From Clitoria ternatea (lineage: Eukaryota > Streptophyta > Magnoliopsida > Fabales > Fabaceae), in contig CM075669.1 of the NCBI GenBank assembly GCA_037962975.1, positions 124,574,501 through 124,638,500 on the forward strand: a stretch of 64,000 nt of DNA. The letters run 5' to 3'. Shown here piece by piece: positions 43,600 through 55,115 of this stretch (position 1 is its first letter; every line of letters starts with the position of its first letter). The notes below the pieces were generated by a model. That model searched no databases and was not told the DNA's origin. It was given only the letters and a program-made list of their open reading frames with translations. Position numbers and translations under genes: made by a program.

Positions 43600-44355
43600 T
43601 AATGGTAGGTGGAGGTGTGGCTGTGAATTGGTGGTTGATGGTGGCTCTGGTGGTGGTGCAAGGTGCCTGTTGAAGGAGAAGATGATGGGTGAAATTTGAA
43701 AATTAAAGAAAGAGGAATGGTGTAATGGTTTGGCCAAGAATGGGTAGGAAGGAAAGGAGTGGGAGGCTGAAGATATTTTTGAAGTAAAGAGAATGTTATA
43801 ATAGGTGAAGTGATGTGCATTTATGATGCATGGCGGTGGGCAACTGGAGTGTGAGGTGGTGCCGTGAGTGGAGAGAGTGAGTAGGGTGGCGACACTTGTC
43901 CTGGGAGGTGGAAAAGGGTGGTGGTATGGCTGAAAACCGGTGGCCAGAATATTAACTTTTTACCCAATGATTTAAGACGTCTAGAACTTTTAGGAATCGG
44001 AAATCAAAGGCATTGAAAATAAATATAGATTAATTCATGAAGCAGGAATCTTGAAACATATCCAACATGAAACTTGTAGATATTCTTTTTCCCTTCAATT
44101 TGATATATCATTTGTGATAATCCCAAATCTGTAGCTCGTGATATGCTCGAAACAAGATAGGGTGTTCCAATTGCACCCGAATCAGTTAGGGCTGTAAAAA
44201 TAAATTCGTGGTTATTTTTCCTTTAGTAATTGGTCTTCGTTCCCTTCATAAAACTTGTAGATTTCTTTGATATGGATCCATATCAAAAGGAACAAAACGT
44301 TTCTCATATTGGAAGATGAAGATATACCCATTTTATAGGGAATAGCCAACATGGT
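43600..44355 (-). repeat. Second Del/Tekay-like LTR, left piece
   Basis: G/A-rich text (GGTAGGTGGAGGTGTGG, GGAGAAGATGATGGGTG) followed by mixed sequence. It continues past the Sirevirus-type insertion at 49048 and ends at 50291 in GGGCTGTTACA. Read on the minus strand it resembles the transcribed part of the solo LTR at 9173. The left limit is hidden by the Ogre insertion and was not found on its far side. Confidence 0.5.
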
Positions 44356-44360
44356 GATAA

Positions 44361-45724
44361 TGTTATTCAAGTGGCCTCAATACTAAAAAGGGGGAGTGAA
44401 TTGAGTATTTAAAAACTTTAACTTGGAATTCCTTTGAACTTGGTTCTTTATGCAATCTTAATGAGATATACAAAAATTTACACGTAACAATTATGTATTA
44501 CATAGAAATTTGCTTAATTTGAGATAATGAACTCTTAGAGTCAAGTGAAACTTAACAGAGAAATGAGAATCAAGATAGAATAATGGTTCAGTAATTTTAT
44601 CAAACAGTTGGTGTGCAATGGTTTAGTTTCTTCTTAGGATCACAATTAACTCAAGCAATCAACTCAGGCAATTCAACAAGCAGTTTGTATGCACAATCAA
44701 ATAAAGAGTTCAAGGTAAGAAGAAATACAAACCAATTTAATGAGTTCCACCAATCCGGTGTACGTCTCGCCTTCAAGCAACCCACTTGAAGGATTTGACT
44801 ATTGAATATTTGAGATACAAGCTTTGAGCAATTGTCTCCTAGTGTCCCACACTCAAGAACCCAATTCTCACAAGCAAAGGGCACCCCACCCAATCTCACA
44901 ATCTCTCAATACCCAAAGGTTGAATCCCAACCTTTGTGACCACTCAACCTAGAGTGAATACCTTGGTGTTTTGGTGCTTAAATTACAAGATTATACTCTC
45001 TTAATAGAGTGGATAAGCAAATGAAAATTCTCCTAATGGTAACTCTCAACAAGAAGAAAGGATTTACAAATACAAGCTCAAAGTTTCAGAATATTGAAAC
45101 TATACAAAAAAACTAAACTCACAAAGCACAAAGGCAAGCTAGGAATGATTTCTTCTTGATGTGTTTTGTGTAGCTTGAATCAATGGTGCATTTATAGGCC
45201 TTGGAGAGCTTCTAGCCGTTGCAAATGTGTTCCAGGCTGTCCACCACGCTTGACATAGAGTATGGGTCTCTGTTACCCACTTAAAAATGACTTTATAAAG
45301 CTGTTCCCCACTGTTTGAATCGATTCATACGTCTTTTAATCGATTCAAAGCATTCTATTTTGGGCATTTTGGGCTTCCAAAATTGTATGAATCAATTCAA
45401 CCTATTCTGTTTTGGGATTTTGGGACTTTCCAGGCCTATGAATCGATTCATACGCATATGAATCGATTCAAGCAATGTTGTTTGATGTTTTTCCATGCAT
45501 TGTGAGTCATGGTTCCTTTCCTTGATCTTCATGCATTGCTTTCTTGATTCTTTGATCATTTGGGAGTGTGTTCTTCATGGTTCCTTGGTCTTTGATTTGA
45601 AATTCATCAAATCCTTGTGTTTTCTTTTGAATTGTGCATGCATTTGTTTTTGATCCATGAGTAATGTTCATTTCATTCTTGTGCACTTGTCATTATCAAA
45701 ACCTATTTACAACATGCAAATACA
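44361..45724 (-). repeat. Non-autonomous element, 3' LTR
   Basis: 1364 bp, plus-strand ends TGTTATTCAAGTGG and CATGCAAATACA. The palindrome array is at 45315-45470; the TATA box is at 45191-45197 (minus). An 82-codon open frame at 44651-44899 is shared with the other LTR but has no sign of being a gene. Confidence 0.92.
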
Positions 45725-45990
45725 TTCTCCCCCTTTTTAATGATGACAACTAATGGACATCTCTTTGAGGTTTTAGTTTCAAGAATTATATCAACATTCA
45801 TGTAATGAACTAGGCAATTTAGTGAATTTGCAATCATACATATATATTTGTTTGTTCTCCCCCTTTGTTTTGCAATATAACATGTATACATATGTATTAT
45901 TCTATTTCACGATTTCTTTCCCCCTTTCCAATATCTCTCCCCTTTTTCAATGTATTCAGTATCTCTCCCCCTTTGTCATTATCAAAAACA
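45725..45990 (-). other. Multiple polypurine tracts
   Basis: On the minus strand, AAAGGGGGAGA-type tracts occur at about 45725-45740 (next to the LTR), 45857-45868, 45918-45928, 45944-45955 and 45965-45980. The last is preceded by TTTTGATAATGACA. Repeated polypurine tracts before the 3' LTR are a known Sirevirus trait. Confidence 0.75.
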
Positions 45991-46237
45991 ATATATGCTG
46001 TAAGGAAATAACAGAAAACATGTATAACAAAGGATCAAGTAACATAAGGTTTGAGAATTAAACAACTAACAGAATTGAACAACTAACAGAATTGAACAAC
46101 TAACAGAATTGAACAACCAAGGAGCCATATTGGGCAATAAAGTTCAAGCAAGACAACCATAAAACATAATTAACTAATGTCAAGCATAATATAGAAAAGA
46201 AAGCCAACTAAGGCTGATGGAATTGGAGGCTGGATAT

Positions 46238-47281
46238 TTAGGTAGCGAGCTCTATGTAGCATTCCTCCATGTTTGCTTCGAGCTTATCAAGCCTGGTGTT
46301 GATATTTACTTCCATGGCATCAAGGCGACGATTCATATGGGCAGTGAGTCGTGCAAATAAGTCATTAGCAGGTGCTTGTGTAGGTGCAGGAGGAGAAGGA
46401 GCATTAGCAGCATCTTCACCATCACTATCATGGCGTGGGCATCGAAGAATTTCCCAAAGGCCATGGTACTTATGAATATTCATCTTAGTGAGATGAGACT
46501 TACCAATGAGACCCTTAGTGCCAAAAACTTCCTTGACTTTATTCTTGAAATCGACCCTATAATAACAAAGGATTTTGGTGATGAGAACTGCATAAGGAAG
46601 TCTTGTGAGGTTTTTAGCATCCAACATGTGATTCCTGACTATATTGATCCAGTTGATTTCATGCTGATTTACAATTGCCCAAAGGATGAGTAGTTGAGAT
46701 TCACTTACTCGGGCATTGTTACTTCTTAGGGGTAGAAGAATCTTGACCAAAACATAATGAAGCAAGCGATGGTCAATGTTCAATTTTCCAATCGTGCTTG
46801 TGGTAGATGAAGAGAGATTGAAGAGGTTTCTTGCTTCTAAGAGATTATAGTTCCACCATGGAGAGGGTTCTCTCCCAAAGAAGTGAGCATCATTGATAGG
46901 AAGCTTGCCAACTTTGTTTAGAACTTCATTATCAAGAATCATGGTTACACCTTTCACTTTGGCAATGTATCGACCATCTTGAAGGCGCAAAGTGGAATAG
47001 AATGTACGAATCAATTCGGGATAAATTGCTTGAGACTCAAGAGTGGCAAATTCCAGAATATGTTGTTGTTGGAGAGTTTGAGTAAGAGAAAGACCAGAAG
47101 AGTCAAAAAATGGAAGATCAAGCTAGTAAGGTGGAATCAAAGGTTTCTCAGAAAATTTGTTTAAATACCTTTCTAAGTCTTTTTGAGTGTCAAAGAGTCT
47201 GACCAAATCTGAGTTTTGTGGTGTGGAGGTTCCAGTAATGTTTGCTCATTGTTTCTTATGTGGTTGGGAGGAGGAAGCCAT
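46238..47281 (-). pseudogene. Plant transposon-domain ORF (Transposase_32-like) in non-autonomous element
   Basis: The frame begins MASSSQPHKKQ at 47281, is interrupted by TGA (47248-47246) and TAG (47125-47123), and is then open from 47014 to 46238. Conserved segments: IRTFYSTLRLQDGRYIAKVK, NDAHFFGREPSPWWNYNLLE, IDHRLLHYVLVKILLPLRSN and ESQLLILWAIVNQHEINWIN, then PYAVLITKILCYYRVDF. These resemble the 'putative plant transposon protein' domain (Transposase_32) common in legume repeats. The C-terminus has a Pro/Ala linker and a coiled coil (HMNRRLDAMEVNINTRLDKL). It holds none of the gag zinc knuckles or enzyme motifs. Its function is not known. Confidence 0.7.
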
Positions 47282-47646
47282 GGGATTTGAGTGAGTGAAA
47301 AATGGAGATTTTAAAGTGGAAGAGAAAAGTTTTAGAGAGAAGGAGGAGAAAGGGAATGAAGAAGTTGAAGTGAAATGATTGAAAGGAACCCAAAACAGCG
47401 TGATATAGGCAATTTTTATCGCATGAATCAATTTAAGGGAGGTTTGAATCGATTCAAACGCTGCTGTTTTGAAAACTTTTTGAGCATCAGGTGTTTGAAT
47501 CGATTCAAGACCCTTGTGAATCAATTCAAATGCTGCTGTTTCTCTTTGAATTGCATTTTTGAGCTGCTGAATTGATTCAAGGCACTGGGCAACACTTTTG
47601 GATCATTGGGCAACGCTTTTGAGCTACTCAATCTACCAAGAGTTAA

Positions 47647-47658
47647 GCTCTGATACCA
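47647..47658 (-). other. Primer binding site, initiator tRNA-Met type
   Basis: The minus strand reads TGGTATCAGAGC, 2 bp from the LTR end at 47661. Identical to the site at 62422-62433. Confidence 0.9.
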
Positions 47659-47660
47659 CT

Positions 47661-49042
47661 TGTTATTCAAGTGGCCTCAATACTCAAGAGGGGGGTGAAT
47701 TGAGTGTTTAAAAACTTTAACTTGGAATGCCTTTGAACTTGGTTCTTTATGCAATCTTAATGAGATATATAGAAATTTACACGCAACAATTATATATCAT
47801 ATAGAAATTTGATTGATTTGAGATAATGAACTCTTAGAGTCAAGTGAAACTTAACAGAGAAATGAGAATCAAGATAGAATAATGGTTCAGTAATTTTATC
47901 AAACAGTTGGTGTGCAATGGTTTAGTTTCTTCTTAGGATCACAATTAACTCAAGCAATCAACTCAGGCAATTCAACAAGCAGTTTGTATGCACAATCAAA
48001 TAAAGAGTTCAAGGTAAGAAGAAATACAAACCAATTTAATGAGTTCCACCAATCCGGTGTACGTCTCGCCTTCAAGCAACCCACTTGAAGGATTCGACTA
48101 TTGAAGATTTGAGATACAAGCTTTGAACAATTGTCTCCTAGTGTCCCACACTCAAGAACCCAATTCTCACAAGCAAAGGGCACCCCACCCAATCTCACAA
48201 TCTCTCAATACCCAAAGGTTGAATCCCAACCTTTGTGACCACTCAACCTAGAGTGAATACCTTGGTGTTTTGGTGCTTAAATTACAATATTATACTCTCT
48301 TAATAGAGTGGATAAGCAAATGAAAGTTCTCCTAATGGTAACTCTCAACAAGAAGAAAGGATTTACAAATACAAGCTCAAAGTTTCAGAATATTGAAACT
48401 ATACAAAAAAACTAAACTCACAAAGCACAAAGGCAAGCTAGGAATGATTTCTTCTTGATGTGTTTTGTGTAGCTTGAATCAATGGTGCATTTATAGGCCT
48501 TGGAGAGCTTCTAGCCGTTGCAAATGTGTTCCAGGCTGTCCATCACGCTTGACATAGAGTATGGGTCTCTGTTACCCACTAAAAATGACTTTATAAAGTT
48601 GTTCCCCACTGTTTGAATCGATTCCTACGTCTTTTAATCGATTCAAAGCATTTTGTTTTGGGCATTTTGGGCTTCCATAATCGTATGAATCGATTCAAGC
48701 CTCTTTGAATCGATTCAACCCATTCTATTTTGGGTTTTTGGGACTTTCCATGCCTTTGAATCGATTCATACGCATATGAATCGATTCAAGCAATGTTGTT
48801 TGATGTTTTTCCATGCATTTTGAGTCATGGTTCCTTTCCTTGATCTTCATGCATTGCTTTCTTGATTATTTGATCATTTGGGAGCGTGTTCTTCATGGTT
48901 TCTTGGTCTTTGATTTGAAATTCATCAAATCCTTGTGTTTTCTTTTGAATTGTGCATGCATTTGTTTTTGATCCATGAGTAATGTTTATTTCATTCTTGT
49001 GCACTTGTCATTATCAAAACCTATTTACAACATGCAAATACA
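47661..49042 (-). repeat. Non-autonomous element, 5' LTR
   Basis: 1382 bp, same ends as its partner. It carries one more palindrome than the 3' LTR (48683-48720 against 45385-45402). TATA box at 48490-48496 (minus). Confidence 0.92.
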
Positions 49043-49047
49043 GATAA

Positions 49048-50291
49048 GACAAACAGGGAACATGGAAGATCTCTAAAAATGTACCAATCTAGAAGGATTC
49101 AACCATGAATGTCTTCAAGGAAAACATAGAGAATTTTTTATGGAGGTTTTGACACTGGGTTTGTATAAACCGAAGGTTGTATGAGGAAGTTATGAATTTT
49201 TGAATGAACCATGTGCAGGATAAAAACGCGAATAATGTGATTTTAAGACGATTTTACTAAATCTTTGAATTTGGGCATGACAGAGTAGGAATCGAGGTTT
49301 GAGACAAGAAATAGAGGTTGATGATCCCTTTGAAACAAAGTCAATGAGGCCAAAATCATTCCATTTAAGCTTCGTTTGAGAAAGTTAGGTCCAACATACT
49401 AAAGACGTTCAGGCTGAATTTTAAGGTTAAACTGAAGAAGTGAGATTGCATGCGAATGAGGTTGATAGAGTCCGACTCAAACCTAGGCCTCTTCATGAAA
49501 AGTTCCTAAAATGACCATGCTATCATTGGGTACTCCAAGGTACATGCACGACCAAACGTTGGTGACATTGAGGGTCCTGATTGGTTCGGTTAGACTGAGT
49601 AAATTACTCTCGATCCACTACAAGGAAATCCTACTGTGACTTGTTTCCTTTATAGGATCACTAGTCTCAGGTCGAGTTACCGAAAAAGATCGATAACTAG
49701 GTCCCATAACATAACACTGAGGGACCCCTTAATATTTTACTATTTAAATGTTAATGTAAATAATCAATTATTAAAAATCCAATAAAGCTTTATCATAAAT
49801 ATATATAATTTTTAAATTTAATAATTATTAAGTATAATTAATTTAATTTTCATTAATCACTCCTAATTAATTAATTAATTAATCAATCTATACATAAAAA
49901 TACCATAAAGGGTCATTTAACCAACTAATATAAATTTACGGTGAGCTAATCATCTTTAATTATTTTCTTAACATATAATATTTTGTTCTTTATCTTATTG
50001 GTACCAACAATCTCTTATCTTTTTATTTCCCTCCATCAATCACCATATATTCCTATTTCTCTGATACTCTCTGTTCGTTCTACTAATCTTTATATTTCTG
50101 CTAAGTCTTTCATCTTTCTCATGCTTAGCACTCTCTTGATATCCTGCGAGCTTCCTTTCTCATTATTTTTACTTACTTACCATGATTCAAGGGATCGGGC
50201 TAAAGCCTCAACTTCTTTTAGAAGACTTATTTGAGTACCCTAAGAGGTCCTGAGAGTCTAAGTCCTTACTTTAAAAACCAGGGCTGTTACA
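49048..50291 (-). repeat. Second Del/Tekay-like LTR, right piece
   Basis: Ends GGGCTGTTACA at 50291; on the minus strand this reads TGTAACAGCCC, the usual start of such LTRs. Contains AT-rich text and TTCAAGGGATCGGGCTAAAG. It abuts Athila RT directly, so the LTR inserted in, or recombined with, that gene. The matching other half of the RT was not found in the window. Confidence 0.6.
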
Positions 50292-50860
50292 CAATACAGT
50301 ATCCAAATTGTTCAGACAATGGTCAAATGATGATCCGAAGACAGAAAAGTCATCCATGAAGACTTCTATATATTTTTCCACAAGATTAAAAAATATGGAT
50401 AACATATGTCTCTCGAATGTGGCAGGAGCATTACACAATCCAAATGACATTTTCGTATAAGCAAAAATTCCTTAAGGACATGTAAATGTAGTTTTCTCCT
50501 GATCCTCAGGGGCAACTGCTATTTGATTATACCCTGAGTAACCATCAAGAAAACAGTAGTAAGCTTGCCCTGCGAATCTTTCAAGCATCTAGTCTATGAA
50601 TGGTAATGAAAAATGATCTTTTCGGGTGGCCTGATTCAGCTTTCTATAATCAATGCACACATGTCAATCGGTGACTACTCTGATAGGAATCAATTCATTT
50701 TTCTCATTTCTCACAATAGTCATGCCCATTTTCTTCGGAATAACTTACATAGGGCTCACCCAAGAGCCATCTAAAATCGGGTAGATCATTCCTGCTTCTA
50801 AAAGCTTCATGACTTTCTTTTTGACAACATCTTTCATTGTTGGATTGAGTCATCTCTAAG
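50292..50860 (-). pseudogene. Athila RT remnant
   Basis: Translated on the minus strand with stops: IYPILDGSWVSPM, VIPKKMGMTIVRNEKNELIP, VCIDYRKLNQATRKDHF, YYCFLDGYSGYNQIAVAPED, MSFGLCNAPATF, and the catalytic box FMDDFSVFG. The catalytic aspartates are visible but the frame is broken at several points. Confidence 0.82.
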
Positions 50861-51369
50861 GTTGAGCAACTACTTTGTATTCTTGCTTCATGAAAATTTT
50901 ATGCATACAATAAGCTAGGCTAATTCCTTCCAAGTCTTCCAAACACCATCCAATTGCTCCTGCATTTTCTTTAAGCACTTGAACCAATCTCTACTCTTCA
51001 GATTATGAAAGATGACTACTGATAATGATCGGTTTCAAACCTTTATCATCAAGAAAAATATACTTTAAATAAGATGGTAAGGGCTTTAATTTAAGCTCTT
51101 ATGAAATAATCTCTACCTGTTATGGAAGTTTTTCAATGGAACTGTCTTTTGGTAGAATTGATTTTCTGGAATCAAAAGCTCTTAAAATTTTTCTACCTCA
51201 TCTTTCTCTTCATTATTCAAATCTTTTAAAGCATAAATTGAAGCTTTTTGTAAAGGATCTGAAGTGATCATGCTAATTGTCTCCTTCTGAATTGCTTGGT
51301 CTTCAACATCAACTTTGAAACACTACTAATTACCTCCATGGTGTTTCATTGCTTCAAACATATCAAAAT

Positions 51370-52010
51370 TTACTTTATCATCCTGTACTCACACCTTGAG
51401 CTTCCCGTCATCAACATCAATTATCACTTTTTCCATCTTCATAAAAGGCCTGCCTAGTATCAAAGAAACCTTGGCATCCTCCTCAATGTTCATGACAACA
51501 AAATCAACAAGGAAAACAAACTTATCGACTCAGACTAGAACATCCTCAACCACTCCATATGGGAACTTCATAGATCTGTTAGCCAACTCTAAAGTCATCC
51601 TAGTTGGTCTGACTTCTAAGCCTCTGATTCGCTTCAGTATAGAAAGAGGCATCAAATTGATGTTGGCTCTAAGATCCAACAGTGCTCTTCCTACTGGCAA
51701 GGCACCAATAGTGACTGGGATAGTAAAACTGCTAGGATCTTTAGTTTTCTGTGGCAATGCTTTCTGAATGATAGCACTACAACCAACTTCTAGTTCTATA
51801 GTTTCTTTTGAAAATTACTTTTTCTTGGAAAGTAAATCCTTCGTAAATTTACCATATGTCGGCATTTGTTCCATGGCTTCTATAAATGGTACATTAATCT
51901 GCAATCTTTTAAAGATATCCATGAAACGTGTGAACTGTCTTTCTTTGTCTCTTTTGGAAGGATTTTTAGGATAGGGTAAACTCTTCAGCTGAGGAACTAG
52001 AGTATCCATC
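51370..52010 (-). pseudogene. Athila protease-region remnant
   Basis: LDLRANINLMPLSILKRIRG replaces the usual D-x-GA-(S)INLMP motif, so the catalytic Asp context is altered (G to R after the Leu). The upstream KRLQINVPFIEAMEQMPTYG linker is readable at 52009-51815. Stops separate the parts. Confidence 0.8.
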
Positions 52011-52439
52011 TTTTCCTTTGCTTTATCACTCTTTATTTTTTTATTTTTTTCTTTTTCTTCTTTATTTACATCTTCTTCTTTATTTTTTCTTTTGTAACTC
52101 TTTCTTTTTCAATCTCTTTCTCACCCTCTGTTTCTTTTTCATTACTCTCTTTGTCATTCACAACTTCCTCCTCAATTTTTCATTTTCTCTCAAATTCAAC
52201 CCTAAAATCCTACCACTCCTGGTAGTAATTGACTTACATTGCTCCTTTGGATTAGGTTGAGTGTTAGCTTCATAATGGTGGCCTTGTTCATTAGCAATCT
52301 GACAAGCTAACTGTCCCACTTAATTCTCCAAATTCCTAATGGATGCCTCTATGTACTTTTGATTTTTCAAAGATGCTTGCATAAATTTCTTCAACGTATC
52401 CTCCAACTTAGAAGTCTTTTCAAATAAAGAAGGTTAATT

Positions 52440-53330
52440 CTACTGATAATTTTGTCTGCTGAAGGAACCTATTTCCTACTTCCATCCTACCTAGTTGTAA
52501 TTATTCTGCCATCCCTGAAAAGGTTGGTTACAATAATTGGAATTAAAATTACCTGGTTGGCCTTGGTTTCTCATATAGTGTACTGATTCTTCTTGAAGGC
52601 CACAATGCTCATTAGGATGTTTGCTTTCAAAAAAATCATATCTTAGTGCCATCTGTTGTTGTGTAGAAGAAGTAGCATGCATACCATATAATTGTTGTGG
52701 GAGTTTTACCATTTGCCATGTCAGTGCTTCTATTGCTGACTGAGGATTTTATTGAGTTAAGATTGAATCTGTGGTATTCAAATCAAGCATTCCTTTTCTT
52801 TACACTTGGTGACGATCATGTTGAGCCTGATAATCTATAGAAGATAATGCTTCAATGATTCTAGTTGCCTGATCCGCATTAAGAGTCATAATTGTACCAC
52901 CTACTGCTACATCTAGTATCATTTTTGTATCAGCTCTCAACTCATTATAAAACATGTTCAACTAAGCAATATACTAAAACCATGATTGGGACATTTTTTG
53001 AGCAATGATTTGAATTGATCCCATGCCTCACAGAAGGGTTCTTCAGCTCCTTACCTGAATGTAGAAATATCTGATTTGGCCTTAATGAATCTGGATGGGG
53101 AAAAAATCTCTGAACTTTTCCTGTACATTGGACTAATTAGTCAAGCTCTGTATTGGATGGGACTAAAGCCACTCCTTTACTTTTCCTGCTAATGAGAAGG
53201 GAAATAATCATAGATAAGCAGCCTCAAATTCACCTTGTCTAAATCCCATAATGCCTACCAACTCATAAAATATGGATAGATGGGTATAAGGATCCTCATG
53301 AGACATTCCAGTTAATTGGTGTGTGCTTAT
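52440..53330 (-). pseudogene. Athila gag remnant
   Basis: Segments such as HPNEHCGLQEESVHYMRNQGQ (zinc-knuckle area, H/C residues) and NYCNQPFQGWQNNYN are recognisable. The capsid core (about 53000-53300) is only traceable through frameshifts. Non-functional. Confidence 0.7.
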
Positions 53331-53712
53331 AAGGCTTAAAAAGGCTGGTTTTATCTCTAATGCTCTTGTGGTATTTGGGATAGCAATGATGGAGAAGTAT
53401 CTTAGAACTTATGGTATTTGTTGTTCTGTCATTTTTTCAGATTTTGTCTTGGTTGAGAAATTTGGATTGGGTGTGGAAAAAAAATTATCCCTTTTCTTAC
53501 TTTCACTGGTTTTTTGCTTTACCTTTGCCTTTACGGAGAGATCCTTCCAATTCAGATCAAATAGCAATTGATCTTTAGATCCCCATCCTCTCAATAACAT
53601 AAAGTAAAAGATATTACATGCAAATGTCAGTGTAGGATAAGATCAAGTAGTAAACAACAAATGTATACTATTCACAAAGCCTGATAGTTCATAATCAAAT
53701 TTTCCTAACACA

Positions 53713-53733
53713 CCGCCCCTGATAGCGGTGCCA
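53713..53733 (-). other. Degenerate tRNA-Asp-type primer site
   Basis: The minus strand reads TGGCACCGCTATCAGGGG, then CGG: the Athila primer site with several transitions. It lies 5 bp from the LTR end. Confidence 0.6.
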
Positions 53734-54579
53734 AAACTTGATATGAAGTTTTTGTAATTGCTTGGATTAGTGGCAAGTTATCCACGTTTCCGTTGTAGTA
53801 TATATTTAAAATAGAGTGTCGTTCCACTAGGGGATAGTTTTTAGAAATTAAAGTTCGAAATATTTTGGCTGGAAAGATGAATTGAAATCATGTTGAAAAA
53901 TTAAACTAAGTTATCTAACAATAAATATATATAAACTAGAGAGATCATTAAAGATAGTAAAGATAACAGATAACAAAAAGCTGAGATTGGATGTCATCTA
54001 TCTCACCCTCTGATACTCTGTGTATATTCATATAAATGGCATTCGAACCAATAATTTTTACATCGCAATCTAAGTCATTTGTATTAATTCCTCGACTACA
54101 AAATCCATAAGAATGTCCCCAAACCGTTGATTCCTCAATTGCTTTGAAGATATTCCAACATTATACTCGATTGTTTCGATGTCCATTACATTGATTATCA
54201 TTCCTAATAACAATCACAATGAGCGTTCCATTCAGATCCATTTTCGAAAGTTATTTTCCAATAACCAAAGAAAACTATAATAAGGAAACTATTGATTAGA
54301 TAAAATCAAGCATTAAAGATGGAATGGAAAGCCAAAATCAATAGAACAAAATACCAAATATATAAATATACGACAAGAGTACGTCGGGTTTGAATCGATT
54401 ACATCCAATCCCAAAGGAAGGTTTAGCTACTTATGGTAGCCCTAACAACAAAATCAAAATAGAAGAAAAGATGAAAAGAAACTTCTTGAAGTTCTTTAAT
54501 GGAAGATACCAAGAACGGAGAAGGAGATAAGCTTATCGAATGTTGCCAAAAAAACTCGTCTAAAGATTTCTAAATTTTT

Positions 54580-54587
54580 CTTTTATA
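54580..54587 (-). promoter_or_regulatory. Athila LTR TATA box
   Basis: TATAAAAG on the minus strand, directly downstream of the palindrome array at 54590-55115. Confidence 0.5.
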
Positions 54588-54589
54588 CA

Positions 54590-55115
54590 GCCCCACTCGC
54601 TTAAGCGAGTTTAAACTTGCTTAAGCGAATGGGCTTTCTTTCCCATGGAGGAAGCTATGTCATATATTGTTTCCCTTGCACACTTGCTTGAGTGAGTGGT
54701 TTCACTCAAGCGAGTCCAGCCTTCTTCAAATTCCCCTATTTTGTATTCGCTAGGGCTCTGTTCTACGAATTTGTATTATGGCTTCTAAATGAATTTTACT
54801 TTAGCGAAAATAAGCTCGCTCGAGCGGATTCTTTAAAATTTCTCTCTGCCTTCATTTCGCTCAAGCCAATTATATTCGTTCAAGCGAATTTTGCCAATAC
54901 TGCTTTTTGAATTTATTTTGGTTGAGCTAAAGTGAGCTCGCTCAAGAGAATATCTTGAGTTGATGCTTAAATGCTTCTCTGCCTTGATTTCGCTTAAGCG
55001 GGTGATACTCGCTCAAGCGAAATTTACCTCTGATACTTTAATTCTTTTTTTCCTTTATGTTGCTCAAGCGATAAACTTGCTCAGGCAAATTACGAGCTCG
55101 CTTAAGCGAGTTGCT
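54590..55115. repeat. Array of CGCTCAAGCG / CGCTTAAGCG palindromes
   Basis: About thirteen copies, for example near 54596, 54615, 54682, 54815, 54859, 54875, 54938, 54990, 55011, 55060, 55080 and 55100. Cores include the perfect palindromes CGCTTAAGCG and GCTCGAGC. Confidence 0.82.

Larger units (their letters stand above)
44361..49042 (-). mobile_element. Complete non-autonomous Sirevirus-type element
   Basis: Two direct LTRs (44361-45724 and 47661-49042), a GATAA duplication on both sides (44356-44360 and 49043-49047), a primer site next to the right LTR, and polypurine tracts next to the left LTR: all the parts a reverse-transcribed element needs. The 1.94-kb interior has no gag, protease, RT or integrase, only a broken ORF of a plant transposon domain. 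It would have needed proteins from an autonomous relative. LTR start and end match the coding copy at 60882. Confidence 0.9.

Noticed and set aside
43572..43820. 82-codon His/Ser/Pro-rich ORF
   Set aside because: Spans the end of the Ogre LTR into other DNA, so it cannot be an old gene.
44651..44899. 82-codon ORF conserved in both LTRs of the non-autonomous element (also 47950-48198)
   Set aside because: LTRs are identical at insertion, so sharing is expected; no domain, no relation to a known protein.
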